A program made the position numbers and the translations under genes. Of a DNA stretch of 7,897 nt, positions 7,089 through 7,897 are shown piece after piece. Source of the DNA: an uncultured Prevotella sp. (lineage in GTDB: Bacteria > Bacteroidota > Bacteroidia > Bacteroidales > Bacteroidaceae); contig USPK01000058.1 of assembly GCA_900556465.1 (NCBI GenBank), positions 1 through 7,897 on the forward strand, written 5' to 3'. The notes beneath the pieces were generated by a model. It was not told where the DNA came from and did not search any database. It saw only the letters and a list, made by a program, of their open reading frames with translations. Numbering within the stretch: the first letter of the stretch is position 1; each line of letters begins with the position of its first letter.

Positions 7089-7129
7089 CGCTATTCCTAT
7101 AATATATATAGGTGTGAGAGGAATAGGCG
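7089..7129. repeat. Nested, mutually exclusive inverted repeats
   Basis: CTATTCCT (7091-7098) and AGGAATAG (7119-7126) are perfect 8-bp arms, extendable by CG/CG with one bulged G. Inside them CCTATA (7096-7101) and TATAGG (7107-7112) form a 6-bp stem with a 5-base loop. The two stems share bases 7096-7098, so only one can form at a time. No T-tract follows on either strand. Confidence 0.4.
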
Positions 7130-7499
7130 CCCTCCCAAACAGACAATCGTGTGCAGTATTGCCAGGAACCTATGACCGAAAGGTCCGGGCGGACGGAAAA
7201 ACACTGCGAGCTGGGGACAACTGACGAACAGCGACTGGCCCGCCATACGCCAGAACTTGCGGAATTGCGACTACTCTCTACAAATGCCCCTGCGGAGATA
7301 CAGAACCGTGCCGTTATCCGGATTATTGTAAACGAAACATGGGAACATTTTTCAACGTCGGAAGGCCATATCGAAGTAGGAAAGCCATGGAGAATCTCAC
7401 GGCCCACGCTCCGGAGATTTGTCAAGACAGACATTGCGAACGGGTTGCTCCCCAGCAAAGTCTGTCTCTTCGTCCGACCACAACGCAATTTTAACTTTT

Positions 7500-7532
7500 T
7501 TTGATTTCGTACAAAGTCATTTATTAACTTTG
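7500..7532 (+). promoter_or_regulatory. Textbook Bacteroidales promoter pointing rightward
   Basis: A TTTG at 7500-7503, at the end of a T-run, is the -33 box, and TAACTTTG at 7525-7532 is an exact match to TAnnTTTG, with a 21-base spacer. Transcription should start near 7538-7541. It is the best complete promoter in the window, yet no clear coding sequence follows within 350 bases, which suggests a long leader or a non-coding RNA. Confidence 0.72.
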
Positions 7533-7539
7533 CACCATC

Positions 7540-7897
7540 ACTTCTAAGCCAAACTAGGCTCAGACACACGCAGTGAAACACTACCCAACGCATTCCTGCT
7601 GACAGAAATAATTTTAGCACAGCTGAAAAGACTGGACTCATTCTTTCAGATTATAGTAGACAACAACAGACACATTCACGAGACAATAAGAAAAAACAAG
7701 AGCGACCAGTCTACATATTCCACCTCCGTCAGGAATATCCATACGACCGTACCTATGGGATTTTACGTGGACGCCGTTGCCGCAAGCTACAATCCAACCT
7801 CAAGGCGTAAAAGGTGCATTTACTCGAATGCTAACGATGAAAGGTAAGCATTCGGTAAACTACAGGTATCAAATCTTTATATATAGCAATAGCGACT
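7540..7897 (+). other. Candidate structured leader or non-coding RNA (runs off the window)
   Basis: Downstream of the promoter at 7500-7532 lies G-poor, A/C-rich sequence with five successive inverted repeats on the transcript. Stem 1 is 7544-7550 with 7557-7563 (6 of 7 bp). Stem 2 is 7623-7631 with 7642-7649 (8 bp, bulged A). Stem 3 is 7715-7721 with 7732-7738 (7 bp perfect). Stem 4 is 7771-7779 with 7801-7808 (8 bp, bulged G). Stem 5 is 7819-7832 with 7847-7859 (13 bp, bulged T). No hallmark of tmRNA, RNase P RNA, SRP RNA or a tRNA was recognised. One plus-strand frame is open from 7548 to the stop at 7845-7847 but has its first ATG only at 7755. Another is open from 7690 to the window edge with ATGs at 7828 and 7837, and could be the start of a truncated gene. 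Confidence 0.4.
7819..7859 (+). repeat. Long 13-bp inverted repeat near the window edge
   Basis: TTTAC-(T)-CGAATGCT (7819-7832) pairs with AGCATTCG-GTAAA (7847-7859): 13 bp with one bulged T and a 14-base loop. The inner 8 bp are perfect. There is no T-tract on either side, so it is not a plain terminator. It overlaps two in-frame ATGs (7828 and 7837) of a frame open to the window end, so it could mask a start site. An attenuator, a recombination site or a protein operator are alternatives. Confidence 0.5.

Larger units (their letters stand above)
6950..7499. other. Region without a recognisable gene; overlapping low-quality ORFs
   Basis: After the AraC gene the GC content falls visibly. Two open frames overlap on opposite strands. 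One is a 186-codon minus-strand frame (7641-7081), rich in Ser, Cys, Arg and Trp. The other is a plus-strand frame ending at 7504, of 111 codons including the stop from ATG 7172 (GTG 7151 also possible). Neither shows a signal peptide, known motif, Bacteroidales promoter at a sensible distance or the strong third-position GC of the efflux and AraC genes. Both may be chance, or one may be a small acquired or decayed gene. The stretch also holds nested inverted repeats (7089-7129) and minor short dyads (7183-7194, 7235-7253, 7445-7458). Confidence 0.55.

Noticed and set aside
7445..7503. Small hairpin (7445-7458) and a later T-run (7496-7502) as a terminator
   Set aside because: The 5-bp stem is nearly 40 bases away from the T-run, and the T-run is better explained as part of the -33 region of the promoter at 7500-7532.
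7548..7847. Plus-strand frame open for 99 codons as a gene
   Set aside because: Its first ATG is at 7755, leaving 30 codons. Upstream it has no usual start codon, and the translation shows no recognisable motif.
7540..7897. A known structural RNA (tmRNA, RNase P RNA, SRP RNA) or tRNA
   Set aside because: Conserved core sequences of these RNAs were looked for by eye and not found; only generic hairpins are present.

Overview
The window looks like chromosome of a GC-rich member of the Bacteroidales (phylum Bacteroidota). Two sites match the phylum's TAnnTTTG promoter element exactly (5988-5995 and 7525-7532). The adaptor lipoprotein, the AraC-type regulator and the lack of Shine-Dalgarno sites before most genes fit the same assignment. 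The genus cannot be fixed from this sequence.

Layout. Positions 1-308 carry no gene but hold the rho-independent terminator of the operon that follows. Positions 309-5842 on the minus strand are one compact tripartite RND efflux operon. It is transcribed right to left as periplasmic adaptor lipoprotein (5842-4784), inner-membrane RND pump (4787-1638, 4-base overlap) and TolC-type outer-membrane channel (1631-309, 6-base gap). Together these three could form a complete proton-driven pump spanning both membranes. An AraC-family regulator (6020-6949, plus strand) is divergent from the operon across a 177-base intergenic region. That region holds a clear promoter for the regulator, a poor promoter for the pump, and dyad and direct repeats that could be operators. 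The likely model is local control of the pump by this regulator; the inducer and the pump substrate cannot be read from the sequence.

Positions 6950-7897 are visibly less GC-rich and contain no recognisable gene. Two overlapping opposite-strand ORFs at 7081-7641 have no recognisable domain. From 7500 a textbook Bacteroidales promoter points rightward into about 360 bases with at least five successive inverted repeats, the last with a 13-bp stem, and no convincing coding sequence. This is best read as a long structured leader of a gene beyond the window, or a non-coding RNA. It and the regulator-operator architecture are the parts most worth a second look. No CRISPR array, tRNA, rRNA, insertion sequence or recognisable defence gene was seen.
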